Assembly: GCF_009296025.1 (NCBI RefSeq)
Contig: NZ_CP045178.1
Coordinates: 8,370,001 to 8,434,000 of the forward strand
From: Streptomyces tsukubensis
GTDB lineage: Bacteria; Actinomycetota; Actinomycetes; Streptomycetales; Streptomycetaceae
Direction: 5' to 3'
DNA: 64,000 nt
Shown here: positions 44,853-53,038 of the stretch, piece after piece
How the letters are laid out: each line of letters begins with the position of its first letter
Position numbering within the stretch: position 1 is the stretch's first letter
Notes under the pieces: model-generated
What the model was told of the DNA's origin: nothing
Databases searched by the model: none
Seen by the model: the letters and a program-made list of their open reading frames with translations, nothing else
Translations under genes and position numbers: made by a program

Positions 44853-45365
44853 TCCTGGGCCCCGGGCCGCGCGGAACGCCTTCCCGCGCGGCCCTCCGCC
44901 CCCGCGTACGCCTTGAGCGCCCGCTCGCCCCGCTCCGTCCGGCCGCTCAAGGCGTCCCGTGCGTCGCCCGCCCTGCCGCCGCCGGGGGCGACCCTTCGCC
45001 GGATGGACCCGGCGCGCGCTGCCGATGCTGGTGCGGCCACACCCCGCCGCACCCCGGCCTTCCGGGCGTGGGAGACCGCCCACGCCCGGACCGCCCACGC
45101 CCGGCGCCGGCTCGAAGCGCCCTGCGCGCTGTTCCCCACTGCCGGGCCGGTCACCGGTCCGCGTCCCTGGGCCGAGGCGCTCCGCGCGCTGCCGACGCGC
45201 CACCCACCACACCCCGCCGCTGAGCCTCCCCGCGGGAACGGAACAGCTGATCGGCGACTTCCTCGGGATGGCGGAGGACGGGTGAGGAAGCCGCGCGGGG
45301 CGGTGTGACGTAAGGCTCAGTCACAGGGTTCGCACTCGTCCGCCGAGGTTGATAGGGAGGGAGGC
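44853..45365. other. Intergenic stretch with a possible gene fragment
   Basis: 513 bases. Two plus-strand frames look partly coding: AWETAHARTAHARRRLEAPC near 45069-45125 in one, and LPAGTEQLIGDFLGMAEDG ending with a stop at 45283 in another. They could be the worn 3' part of one gene, but the family is not recognisable. A 14-base direct repeat (cgcccacgcccgga-like) lies near 45072-45105. Confidence 0.3.
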
Positions 45366-45638
45366 ATGACTGACATCCCACCGGTACTGACCGTCACCGC
45401 AGTGAGCACGATCGAACCGACGACGACGGAGGAGGGACACGGTCCGGACGCCTGGATGGTCGTGGAGACCGCGGAGAAGGGGCAGTTGCTGCTGAATCTG
45501 CCGGGTCCCCTGTCCGAGGCGATGGATCAGGCCGCTCACCTGTCGGCGGATCAGGCGGGCCCCGGTCGGCTCGCCCTGACCGAGGTCGAGATCGCCGCCT
45601 ACCGCGAACGCGTCGCCGGTCTCACCTCGGCCGCCTGA
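45366..45638 (+). CDS. Small protein of unknown function
   Basis: 90 residues from ATG 45366, with GGGAGGGAGG directly upstream. Acidic, no signal peptide or membrane segment: VSTIEPTTTEEGHGPDAWMV then a short beta-like core (VVETAEKGQLLLNLPG) and a helix with ADQAGPGRLALTEVEIAAYR. High GC3 and a strong ribosome site support it. No family recognised. A hairpin follows 47 bases after the stop. Confidence 0.7.
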   Translation: MTDIPPVLTVTAVSTIEPTTTEEGHGPDAWMVVETAEKGQLLLNLPGPLSEAMDQAAHLSADQAGPGRLALTEVEIAAYRERVAGLTSAA

Positions 45639-45684
45639 GCGGCGGCAGCGGACCGGCTCACCAGCCGCCCCGCTCTTCCGTCCG

Positions 45685-45721
45685 CACCACTCTCAACCTC
45701 AACTCCAGGGTGAGAGTGGTG
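45685..45721 (+). terminator. Hairpin between the small gene and yihY-like gene
   Basis: Perfect 11-bp stem CACCACTCTCA (45685-45695) / TGAGAGTGGTG (45711-45721) with a 15-base loop. Less GC-rich than other hairpins here. It could be a terminator, or a leader/operator element of the following gene, 57 bases upstream of its start. Confidence 0.55.
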
Positions 45722-45777
45722 AAGGTCTTCGTCGGTCCGGCAGGTTCACGACGCCGGATCCGGGTCAGCCGTACCCC

Positions 45778-46857
45778 ATGGCGCGAATCACGCAGGGCCC
45801 CAGCGAGAACGACGAGCGGAACAAGCAAGGACAGGCGGCGGAACGACCCAGGACCGACGACGACACGGTCGGCCCCGGCCCTGACATCGAGCGCGCGGCG
45901 CCCGATGGGCCGGGAGAACTGCACAGGAAATCCTGGTGGGCGGTGCTGCGCAGGACGGTCAAGGAGTTCCAGGACGACGAACTCGCCGACCGGGCCGCCG
46001 GCCTCACGTACTACAGCGTCCTCTCCCTGTTCCCCGCGTTGCTGGTCCTTGTGTCGCTGCTCGGCATCGCGGGCGAGTCCGCGACGAAGAAGATCCTCGA
46101 CAACCTCCAGCAGCTCACACCCGGCTCCGCCCGGCAGGTGATCTCGGACGCCGTGGAGCAGTTGCAGGCGAGCAGCGGCACCGGTTCCGTACTCGCCGTC
46201 GTCGGCCTGCTGCTGGCCCTCTGGTCGGCGTCCGGATATGTGGGCGCCTTCATCCGCAGCTCCAACGCCGTCTACGACATCCCCGAGGGCCGGCCCCTGT
46301 GGATGGTGACACCACTACGTCTGGCGGTCACCGTCGCGATGATGCTGCTGGCCTGCCTGAGCGCCCTGATCGTGGTGTTCACCGGAGGGATCGCACGGCA
46401 GGCGGGAGCCGCCCTCGGGATCGGTGACGCCGCCCTCACGGTCTGGTCGATCGCCAAGTGGCCCGTCCTCATCCTGCTCGTCATCATCATGATCGCCACG
46501 TTGTACTGGGCGTCACCCAACGCGAAGGGCCGTGGCTTCCGCTGGGTCTCCGCCGGCAGCTTCGTCGCGCTGGTGATCTGGCTCGCCGCGTCGGCCGGCT
46601 TCGCGCTGTACGTGGCCAACTTCGGCTCGTACAACAAGACCTACGGCACCCTGGCCGGCGTCATCATCTTCCTGATGTGGCTCTGGATCACCAACCTCGC
46701 CATTCTGCTCGGCCTCGAATTCGACGCGGAGATGGCTCGCGAGCGAGCGATCGTGGGCGGCCTCCCCGAGGAGGAGGAGCCCTACGTCGAGCCCAGGGAC
46801 ACCCGGGCCTGGAGCGACGCAGACCGCAAGGCCATGGGCGCCCCCGAGGAGTCCTGA
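45778..46857 (+). CDS. YihY/virulence factor BrkB-family membrane protein
   Basis: 359 residues from ATG 45778. Charged disordered N-terminus (1-50), then the family core: EFQDDELADRAAGLTYYSVL, SLFPALLVLVSLLGIAG, the loop with IRSSNAVYDIPEGRPLWM, and five further membrane segments including LLVIIMIATLYWASPN and TLAGVIIFLMWLWITNLAIL with LGLEFDAEM at the end. Widespread inner-membrane family once wrongly labelled RNase BN; the function is unknown, possibly transport. Convergent with the GH15 gene. Confidence 0.93.
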   Translation: MARITQGPSENDERNKQGQAAERPRTDDDTVGPGPDIERAAPDGPGELHRKSWWAVLRRTVKEFQDDELADRAAGLTYYSVLSLFPALLVLVSLLGIAGESATKKILDNLQQLTPGSARQVISDAVEQLQASSGTGSVLAVVGLLLALWSASGYVGAFIRSSNAVYDIPEGRPLWMVTPLRLAVTVAMMLLACLSALIVVFTGGIARQAGAALGIGDAALTVWSIAKWPVLILLVIIMIATLYWASPNAKGRGFRWVSAGSFVALVIWLAASAGFALYVANFGSYNKTYGTLAGVIIFLMWLWITNLAILLGLEFDAEMARERAIVGGLPEEEEPYVEPRDTRAWSDADRKAMGAPEES

Positions 46858-46907
46858 GCGTGCGGCCGACGAGACACGAACGCCCGCGACGCCGAGAGGG
46901 CGCCCGC

Positions 46908-48800
46908 TCAGCCCATGGCGCGGTCGAGGTTGAGCGCGGAGCTGATCAGTGCGAGATGGGTGAAGGCCTGAGGGAAGTTGCCCAGGTGCTGGCCGGTCAG
47001 CCCGATCTGTTCCGAGTAGAGCCCCACATGGTTGGCGTAGGTGAACATCTTCTCCAGCGCCAGCCGGGCCTGTTCGATCTCGCCGCTGCGGGCCAGGGCC
47101 TCCACCCACCAGAACGAGCAGATGGAGAAGGTCCCCTCGGTGCCGTCCAGGCCGTCGGGTGCCTGGACGGGGTCGTACCTGAAGACCAGGCTGTCCGCGA
47201 CGAGCCGGTGCCTGACGGCCTCGACGGTGGAGAGGAACCGCGGGTCGGTGGGCGAGACGAACTTGACCATGGGCATCAGCAGCAGGGCCGCGTCCAGTAC
47301 CGTCTCGGGTGGCCCGTCCGCGTCCTTGTCCGCCAGCCGCTGCACGAACGTCCGGGTCTCCGGCTGCCAGCCCCGCGCCATGATCTGGTGGTAGATGGCG
47401 TCCCGGGTCGCCGTCCACCTGCCCAGATCGGCGGGCAGCCCCCGCTGCCGCGCCATCCGGATCATCCGCTCGACGGCGACCCAGCACATCAGCCGTGAAT
47501 AGGTGTGGTTCTGGCGGCCGGCCCGGGTCTCCCAGATGCTCTCGTCCGTGCTGTCCCAGTGCTCCATGAGCCAGTCGAGGATGTCGCACAGATCGGTCCA
47601 GCTCTCGTGCGAGATGCCCTTGCCGTATTTGTTGAACAGGTAGACGGAGTCGATCAGTTCGCCGTAGATGTCGAGCTGGAGTTGCCCGCTCGCGTCGTTG
47701 CCGGCCCGTACGGGGTGCGAGCCCCGGTAGCCGTGCAGATGGCCGAGCACCTCCTCGGGGAGGCGGGAGTGGCCGTCGATGGAGTACACCGCGTGCAGTG
47801 GGCCGGCCGCTCCGTCGGCCGAGTCCGCCAGCCGCTGCGTCAGCCAGCCGATGAACGCCTCCGCTTCCTGGGTGAAGCCGAGCCGGAGCAGGGCGTACAG
47901 CGAGAAGGCCGCGTCCCTGATCCACACATAACGGTAGTCCCAGTTGCGTCCGCCCCCGATCCGCTCAGGGAGCCCCAGGGTGGGCGCGGCGATGACGGCC
48001 CCGGTCGGCTCGTGGGTGAGGAGCTTCAGGGTCATGGCCGAACGGTGCACCATCTCCCTCCACCGGCCGGTGTACGTGGACTGACGCAGCCAGCGGCGCC
48101 AGAAGTCCACGGTCGCGTCGAAGAGGCGGGTCGTCGCCTCCGCCCCGACCGGTTCCCCGTCGCCGTCGTCGCCGCGGGGCTCCGCCGTCTCCAGTACGAA
48201 GAGCGCGCTCTGCCCCTCGTCGATCTCGAACGTCCCCACGGCGTCCGTGACGGGGCCCGCGCCGCCCGCGTCGAGCGGCACGTTCGCACGGACCGTCAGC
48301 ACGAGTGCCGTGGACGTGAACCGCACTCCGTCGGGGAGAGGGTCGAGCCGGTGCGCATCCCGCCCGTAGTTCATCCGGGGGGCGATGCGGACCGTCATCC
48401 GCATCGAGCCGCGCACACTCACCACGCGCCGCACCAGGCGCTGTCGGTGGCCCGGGTCGTGCTCGCGCAGGATCGGCATGAAGTCCTGGATCTCGACGAT
48501 GCCGTCGTCCGTGAGCATACGGGTGATGAGGATGGTGGTGTCGGGGAAGTAGAACTGGTGCCTGGCCGCGGTGGGGCAGGTGGGCGTGATCTCCCAGTAG
48601 CCACCGCGGTCCGCGTCGAGCAAGGAACCGAAGACGCTGGGGGAGTCGAACCGGGGAGCGCACAGCCAGTCGATCCTGCCGTCAGTGCCGACCAGGGCGG
48701 CGGTGCGCAGATCACCGATCAGCCCGTGCTCCGCGATCGGGAGGTAGTCCTCGTCAGGGACGCCGCCGGCCGGTGGGCGTTCCCCGTTGCTACCGCTCAT
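46908..48800 (-). CDS. GH15-family glycoside hydrolase (glucoamylase/trehalase type)
   Basis: 630 residues from ATG 48800 (AGGAG upstream); the frame is open a further 44 codons without support. No signal peptide, so intracellular. N-terminal beta domain from YLPIAEHGLIGDLRTAALVG, GRIDWLCAPRFDSPSVFGSL; (alpha/alpha)6 barrel with GGRNWDYRYVWIRDAAFSLY holding the general-acid region, and the catalytic-base area GTEGTFSICSFWWVEALARSG near residue 555. In actinobacteria such proteins include trehalases; trehalose or maltodextrin are the likely substrates. Confidence 0.92.
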   Translation of the reverse strand: MSGSNGERPPAGGVPDEDYLPIAEHGLIGDLRTAALVGTDGRIDWLCAPRFDSPSVFGSLLDADRGGYWEITPTCPTAARHQFYFPDTTILITRMLTDDGIVEIQDFMPILREHDPGHRQRLVRRVVSVRGSMRMTVRIAPRMNYGRDAHRLDPLPDGVRFTSTALVLTVRANVPLDAGGAGPVTDAVGTFEIDEGQSALFVLETAEPRGDDGDGEPVGAEATTRLFDATVDFWRRWLRQSTYTGRWREMVHRSAMTLKLLTHEPTGAVIAAPTLGLPERIGGGRNWDYRYVWIRDAAFSLYALLRLGFTQEAEAFIGWLTQRLADSADGAAGPLHAVYSIDGHSRLPEEVLGHLHGYRGSHPVRAGNDASGQLQLDIYGELIDSVYLFNKYGKGISHESWTDLCDILDWLMEHWDSTDESIWETRAGRQNHTYSRLMCWVAVERMIRMARQRGLPADLGRWTATRDAIYHQIMARGWQPETRTFVQRLADKDADGPPETVLDAALLLMPMVKFVSPTDPRFLSTVEAVRHRLVADSLVFRYDPVQAPDGLDGTEGTFSICSFWWVEALARSGEIEQARLALEKMFTYANHVGLYSEQIGLTGQHLGNFPQAFTHLALISSALNLDRAMG

Positions 48801-49083
48801 GGTCTGCGCTCCTGCCGGATGTGAACCGCTCCCGCCCGCGATGCCCGCGTCCGGGGCCTCCGGTGCGGGGGCGCCTTCCGGCCGGTGCGGTGGGTCCGCG
48901 ACCAGTGTCCCGCGCCGCCTGTCACCCCGCACGTCCTCGTCGTCCTTCCACGCCCTTGTCTGCCGGCCGTCGGTTCCGCTCCCGGCCTCCGAGCCCGCGC
49001 CGGCCGGTCAACGACCGCTCACGCACACGGCCCCGCGCGAAGAACCGCCCCCTTCTGCGGCGGGCGCGGGGCAGACTGACCAC
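48801..49083. other. Divergent promoter region of GH15 and Gfo/Idh genes
   Basis: 283 bases between divergent genes. No gene. I see no clear operator. Confidence 0.4.
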
Positions 49084-50016
49084 ATGAGCAAGCAACGTAT
49101 CGGCCTTCTGGGCACAGGTCCCTGGGCGCACCGCACCCACGCGAGGGCACTCGCAGCCCATCCCGATGTCGAACTCAGCGGCGTGTGGGGCAGACGCGCC
49201 GAAGCGGCGGCCGCCCTCGCCGCCGAGCACGGCACCAGGGCGTATGCGGGCGAAGGCGACGGCGAGGAAGGGGTGGACGCCCTGTTCGCGGCCAGTGACG
49301 CGGTGGCCTTCGCGCTTCCCCCCGACATTCAGGCACCCCTCGCCGTACGGGCCGCGGCGGCCGGATGCCACCTGCTGATGGACAAGCCGGTCGCCACCGA
49401 ACCGGCGAAGGCGCGGGCCGTCGCCGAGGCCGTCGGGCGCGAGGGCGTGGCGTCCGTGGTCTTCTGCACCATGCGGTTCGCGCCGGGCAGCGCGGGCTGG
49501 ATCGAGGAACAGGCGGCCAGGAACGACTGGTTCACGGCCCATGCCCACTGGCTCGGCTCCCTCTTCGACCAGGGGCGGAAGGACTCTCCCCCCGACTCGC
49601 CGTGGCGCCGTGAGAAGGGCGGCCTCTGGGACGTGGGCCCGCACGCGCTCTCCGTGCTGATGCCGGTACTCGGCGATGTGAGCGAGGTGACGGCCGTACG
49701 CGGCGAACCCGACCTCACCCATCTCGTGCTGCGGCACACCTCCGGCGTCACCAGCTCCGCCACCCTCAGTCTGAGCGCGCCGCAAGCGGGCGCGGGAGCC
49801 GGCGTCGAATTCCGCGGCGCGAGCGGCACGGCGACCCTGCCCGAGGGCAAGGACGACCCGGTGGTGTCCTTCACCGCGGCCATCGACGCGCTGCTTGAAT
49901 CCATCCGCACCGGCGACCCGCACCCCTGCGACGCACGCTTCGGGCTACGGCTGACCGAGATCCTGACCCGGGCCGAGACGAGTGTCCGAGAGAACACGGA
50001 GAAGGGGGAGGGATGA
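49084..50016 (+). CDS. Gfo/Idh/MocA-family oxidoreductase
   Basis: 310 residues from ATG 49084. N-terminal Rossmann domain RIGLLGTGPWAHRTHARALA binds NAD(P); the Lys of the EKP-type motif is in LLMDKPVATEP near 105. C-terminal beta-sheet domain with GGLWDVGPHALSVLMPVLG, which holds the usual catalytic D..H. Probably oxidises a sugar or inositol-type substrate. Divergent from GH15, with 283 bases between them; no transporter genes adjacent. Confidence 0.92.
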   Translation: MSKQRIGLLGTGPWAHRTHARALAAHPDVELSGVWGRRAEAAAALAAEHGTRAYAGEGDGEEGVDALFAASDAVAFALPPDIQAPLAVRAAAAGCHLLMDKPVATEPAKARAVAEAVGREGVASVVFCTMRFAPGSAGWIEEQAARNDWFTAHAHWLGSLFDQGRKDSPPDSPWRREKGGLWDVGPHALSVLMPVLGDVSEVTAVRGEPDLTHLVLRHTSGVTSSATLSLSAPQAGAGAGVEFRGASGTATLPEGKDDPVVSFTAAIDALLESIRTGDPHPCDARFGLRLTEILTRAETSVRENTEKGEG

Positions 50017-50033
50017 CCGGGGAGACGCGAAGA

Positions 50034-50072
50034 GGGCCCGGCCGCGACACGGCACCGCACGGGGCCGGGCCC
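50034..50072 (+). terminator. Hairpin after the Gfo/Idh gene
   Basis: GGGCCCGGCC (50034-50043) and GGCCGGGCCC (50063-50072) form a perfect 10-bp stem with a 19-base loop, 17 bases after the stop codon and 40 bases before the next gene. Confidence 0.55.
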
Positions 50073-50112
50073 CGGCGAGGCGTCCGGCAGGCCGCTTCGG
50101 CAGGATAGGGGT

Positions 50113-50646
50113 ATGACCGAGATCCGCACCCCCCGCCTTCTGCTCCGCCGCTGGTCCGACGACGACCTCGTCCCGATGGCGGAGATCAACGGCGACCCCG
50201 AGGTCATGCGCTGGATCGCCGACGGTTCCGTGCGTGACCTGGAGCAGACGGCCGGAGACATCGAACGCTGGGAGGAGGAGTGGGACGACGAGGGCTTCGG
50301 ACTGTTCGCCGTCGAACTCCTCGCCTCCGGTGAACTCGCCGGCTTCACCGGCCTCTCCGTACCGGGGTTCCCGCCCGAGGCGCTGTCGGAGGTGGAGGTC
50401 GAGTGGCGGTTCGGCCAGCAGTTCTGGGGGCAGGGCTACGCCTCCGAGGCCGCGTCCGCCGTCCTGGAGTTCGCACTCACCGACCGCGGTCTCGACCGGG
50501 TCATCAGTTTCGTGCAGCCGAGCGACACCGCTTCCGAGAACATCACGCGCAAGCTCGGTATGGAGCGGGAGCGCGAGACGGCCCACCCCGAGTACGGCTA
50601 TCCGCTGGTGGTCCACGCGATCGACCTCACCGAGTACCTGGCCTGA
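50113..50646 (+). CDS. GNAT-family N-acetyltransferase (RimJ/RimL type)
   Basis: 177 residues from ATG 50113. Acetyltransf_3 pattern: TPRLLLRRWSDDDL, FGLFAVEL, the acceptor strand EVEWRFGQQFWGQGYASEAA holding the acetyl-CoA loop (Q/R-x-x-G-x-G/A variant FWGQGYASE), and VQPSDTASENITRKLGM. Acts on a protein N-terminus or a small amine; which one cannot be told. Confidence 0.92.
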   Translation: MTEIRTPRLLLRRWSDDDLVPMAEINGDPEVMRWIADGSVRDLEQTAGDIERWEEEWDDEGFGLFAVELLASGELAGFTGLSVPGFPPEALSEVEVEWRFGQQFWGQGYASEAASAVLEFALTDRGLDRVISFVQPSDTASENITRKLGMERERETAHPEYGYPLVVHAIDLTEYLA

Positions 50647-50756
50647 GCCCCCGCGTCCCCGGCGCTCCCCGCCGGGCGGGCCCACCGGCCGACGTGTGAG
50701 TCCCGCTGCCGCTCCGACCCGATGGACACCGCATGGTGACTGTCCGGCTCGCCTAC

Positions 50757-50788
50757 TTGCACCTGACGTCAACGTCAGGTTTTAGAGT
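50757..50788 (+). promoter_or_regulatory. MerR-type promoter with 20-bp dyad in a long spacer
   Basis: A -35 TTGCAC (50757-50762) and a -10 TTAGAG/TAGAGT (50782-50788) are 19-20 bases apart. The spacer is filled by the perfect palindrome ACCTGACGTCAACGTCAGGT (50761-50780). An over-long spacer with a central dyad is the hallmark of MerR-family activation. It lies 53 bases before the next start codon. No MerR gene is in the window. Confidence 0.75.
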
Positions 50789-50840
50789 GGCGGGACAGCG
50801 ACTGAACACGTCCCATCGAGTCATAGACGTAAGGCAGGAC

Positions 50841-51749
50841 ATGATGCGCGCAGCCCGCTTCCACGAATACGGCGGAGTGGAAGGCCTGGTGGTGGAGCAG
50901 GCCCCCGACCCCCACGCCGGACCTGGTGAGATCCGTGTCCGCGCCGCGGCGGCCGGCGTCAATCCCATCGACTGGAAACTGCGCACCGGAGCCCTGCGCC
51001 AGATTCTCCCCCTGGAACTGCCCGTCATTCCCGGACGCGACGCCGCCGGTGTGGTCGACGAGATCGGTGAAGGAGTGCGGGGGGTGAGCATCGGCGACCG
51101 TGTCTTCGGGCTGGGGGGTGTCACCGGCACAACCGCGGAACTGGTCGTCCTGTCGGCCTGGGCCCGCACCCCCGTCACGTGGAGCGATGAGCAGGCCGCG
51201 GGCGCCGGTCTCGCGTCCGTGACCGCGATGCGTGGACTGAACGCGCTCGGCTCCCTCGCGGGGCGCACCCTTCTCATCGAGGGCGCCGCCGGAGGCGTGG
51301 GCAGCGCGGCGGTCGAGATCGCCGTGGCACAGGGCGCCACCGTGATCGGGACAGCCAGTGAACGCAACCACGAGTTCCTCACCTCTCTCGGTGCCACTGC
51401 CACCACCTACGGCCCCGGACTCGCCCGGCGCCTCACCGCTCTCGCTCCGCACGGCATCGACATCACGCTCGACACCGCGGCCTCCGGCTCGCTGGCCGAC
51501 CTCGTCGCTGTCACGGGAGACCCGAAGCGCGTCGCGACGGTCGCCGACCACGCGGGCGGGCAGCGCCTTGGCACGCATGTGGTCAACGCGGAGAACGACT
51601 CCACCCTCCTGTCCGCCGCCGCTGAACTGGGCAGGCAAGGCCGCTACACACCCCGTATCGAACAGACCTACCCCCTGAAGTCCATCGCCGACGCCCATAC
51701 GCAGGCCGAGCGCGGACGTACCCGCGGAAAGATCGTCATCTGCCTCTGA
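50841..51749 (+). CDS. NADP-dependent oxidoreductase, quinone-oxidoreductase-like MDR
   Basis: 302 residues from ATG 50841. Zinc-free medium-chain reductase: GroES-like domain (FHEYGGVEGLVVEQAPDPHA, AAGVNPIDWKLRTG, VIPGRDAAGVVDEIGEGV) and Rossmann domain with LLIEGAAGGVGSAAVEIAVA near 145. No structural zinc Cys cluster. Family members reduce quinones or enones, protecting from reactive electrophiles. The MerR-type promoter upstream fits induction by a toxic compound or metal. Confidence 0.92.
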   Translation: MMRAARFHEYGGVEGLVVEQAPDPHAGPGEIRVRAAAAGVNPIDWKLRTGALRQILPLELPVIPGRDAAGVVDEIGEGVRGVSIGDRVFGLGGVTGTTAELVVLSAWARTPVTWSDEQAAGAGLASVTAMRGLNALGSLAGRTLLIEGAAGGVGSAAVEIAVAQGATVIGTASERNHEFLTSLGATATTYGPGLARRLTALAPHGIDITLDTAASGSLADLVAVTGDPKRVATVADHAGGQRLGTHVVNAENDSTLLSAAAELGRQGRYTPRIEQTYPLKSIADAHTQAERGRTRGKIVICL

Positions 51750-51772
51750 CGTACGGGCCCCGCCCGGATGCG

Positions 51773-51805
51773 CCGGCCCGCCACGGGATGATCCCGGTGG
51801 GCCGG
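51773..51805. terminator. Bidirectional terminator between convergent genes
   Basis: CCGGCCC (51773-51779) pairs with GGGCCGG (51799-51805), and inside them GGGAT (51785-51789) with ATCCC (51791-51795). It lies between the oxidoreductase gene and the convergent TetR gene. Confidence 0.65.
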
Positions 51806-51856
51806 AGCTGACCCCCGGCCCCGGTTCCGACACGGGCGGGACCCGGGGCCTGGTGG

Positions 51857-52432
51857 TCAGCGCTGCTGGCGCAAACCCGCGACGAGGAGTTCGACCAGTC
51901 GGCGCGCGTCGTAGTCCGGATCGCTGTCCGCGCCGATGCACAGGTTCCCGACGCCGCGCATGAGTGCCACGGGCCCCACCTCGGAGTGGATCTCGCCCGA
52001 AGCGCGCGCCGCGTCGAGCAGTTGGCCGCAGACCGGTACGAGGCGGTCGAGGAAGTAGGCGTGCAGCGCGTCGAAGCCGGTGCTGTCGGAGCGCAGTACG
52101 GCGGCGAGCCCGTGCTTGGTGACCAGGAAATCCACGAAGTGGTTGATCCATCCGGCCAGCGCGGCGAACGGCGTCGCGCCGGCCGCCAGCAGTTCGGGCC
52201 CGGCTTCGGCGCACGCCTCGACCTGGTGCCGGTAGACGGCGACGACGAGATCCGCCCGCGTCGGGAAGTGCCGGTAGACCGTTCCCACCCCGACACCGGC
52301 CCTGGCGGCGATGTCGCGTACCGGAGCCTCGACACCCGCGGCGACGAAGGCCGCCGCGGCGGCGTCGAGCAGAGCCTGCTCGTTGCGTCGGACATCAGCC
52401 CTCCGGGGGGTCTGCCCAGCCATATCGGCCAC
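51857..52432 (-). CDS. TetR-family transcriptional regulator
   Basis: 191 residues from GTG 52432 (GGGGAG upstream); an ATG three codons later (MAGQTPRR) is equally possible. HTH at about 15-60: NEQALLDAAAAAFVAAGVEA, VRDIAARAGVGVGTVYRHFP. The ligand domain belongs to the group with FAALAGWINHFVDFLVTKHG and DALHAYFLDRLVP. Convergent with the oxidoreductase gene, whose promoter is MerR-like, so a direct link is not evident. Confidence 0.87.
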   Translation of the reverse strand: MADMAGQTPRRADVRRNEQALLDAAAAAFVAAGVEAPVRDIAARAGVGVGTVYRHFPTRADLVVAVYRHQVEACAEAGPELLAAGATPFAALAGWINHFVDFLVTKHGLAAVLRSDSTGFDALHAYFLDRLVPVCGQLLDAARASGEIHSEVGPVALMRGVGNLCIGADSDPDYDARRLVELLVAGLRQQR

Positions 52433-53038
52433 TTTTCTCTTCTCCCCTCGTGCGAGCGCACCTCGCACGCCTCGCGCTGCGGAACCGGGGTCCGATCTCT
52501 GATGGAACCCGGTTCCCTTTCGCCATGATGGCAGCAAGGGCCGAGACCACACAGCCAGGACGGTCTCCTACGACGATCCCGCGAGCACGCCGAAGACGAT
52601 CGGCAGGGCAGCCGAGACAGGGTTCCGGCACACCGCCCTCGGCCCGGCGTCACCCCGCCCCGCCACCGTCGCACGGTGGATCGCCGACGGACTCATCGAC
52701 GCGTCGGCCGAGGAACACCGCCCGGCCACCGCCCCGGAGGAGCAACACCACCGGTCCACCGCCCCGGAGGAGCAGCACCACTGGGTCACCGTGTCGGTCC
52801 AGCGGCGCACTTCGGGGGAGGCCCGACCGAGGTCGCAGGGCACCTCTCCTCGGTCGGAGCCGGTCGGAGCCGGTCGGAGCCGGTCCGAGCCGGTCGGAGC
52901 GGGTCCCAGGTCGGCCACCGGCGGGGGAGCACACCGCGCACCCCCGCCGGTGGCAGGCCCGTCACCGCTCCGAAGGACGCGCCTCGTCCAGCTCCCCCCG
53001 CTCCTCGCCCCGTGTCGCCTCACGACTCCACGGCCGCC
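52433..53038. other. Repeat-rich intergenic region
   Basis: 606 bases with no complete gene. It contains a 30-bp direct repeat beginning accgccccggaggagcaaca (52728-52757 and 52758-52787) and five 10-bp units cggtcggagc (52851-52900, the fourth with one change). One plus-strand frame from about 52550 to 52850 has coding-like third positions (SYDDPASTPKTIGRAAETGF, ATVARWIADGLIDASAEEH) but no start codon, so it may be a gene fragment. Confidence 0.5.
52851..52900. repeat. Five tandem 10-bp units
   Basis: Units cggtcggagc at 52851, 52861, 52871, 52881 (one base changed) and 52891. The period is not a multiple of three, so it is unlikely to be selected as protein coding. Confidence 0.95.
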
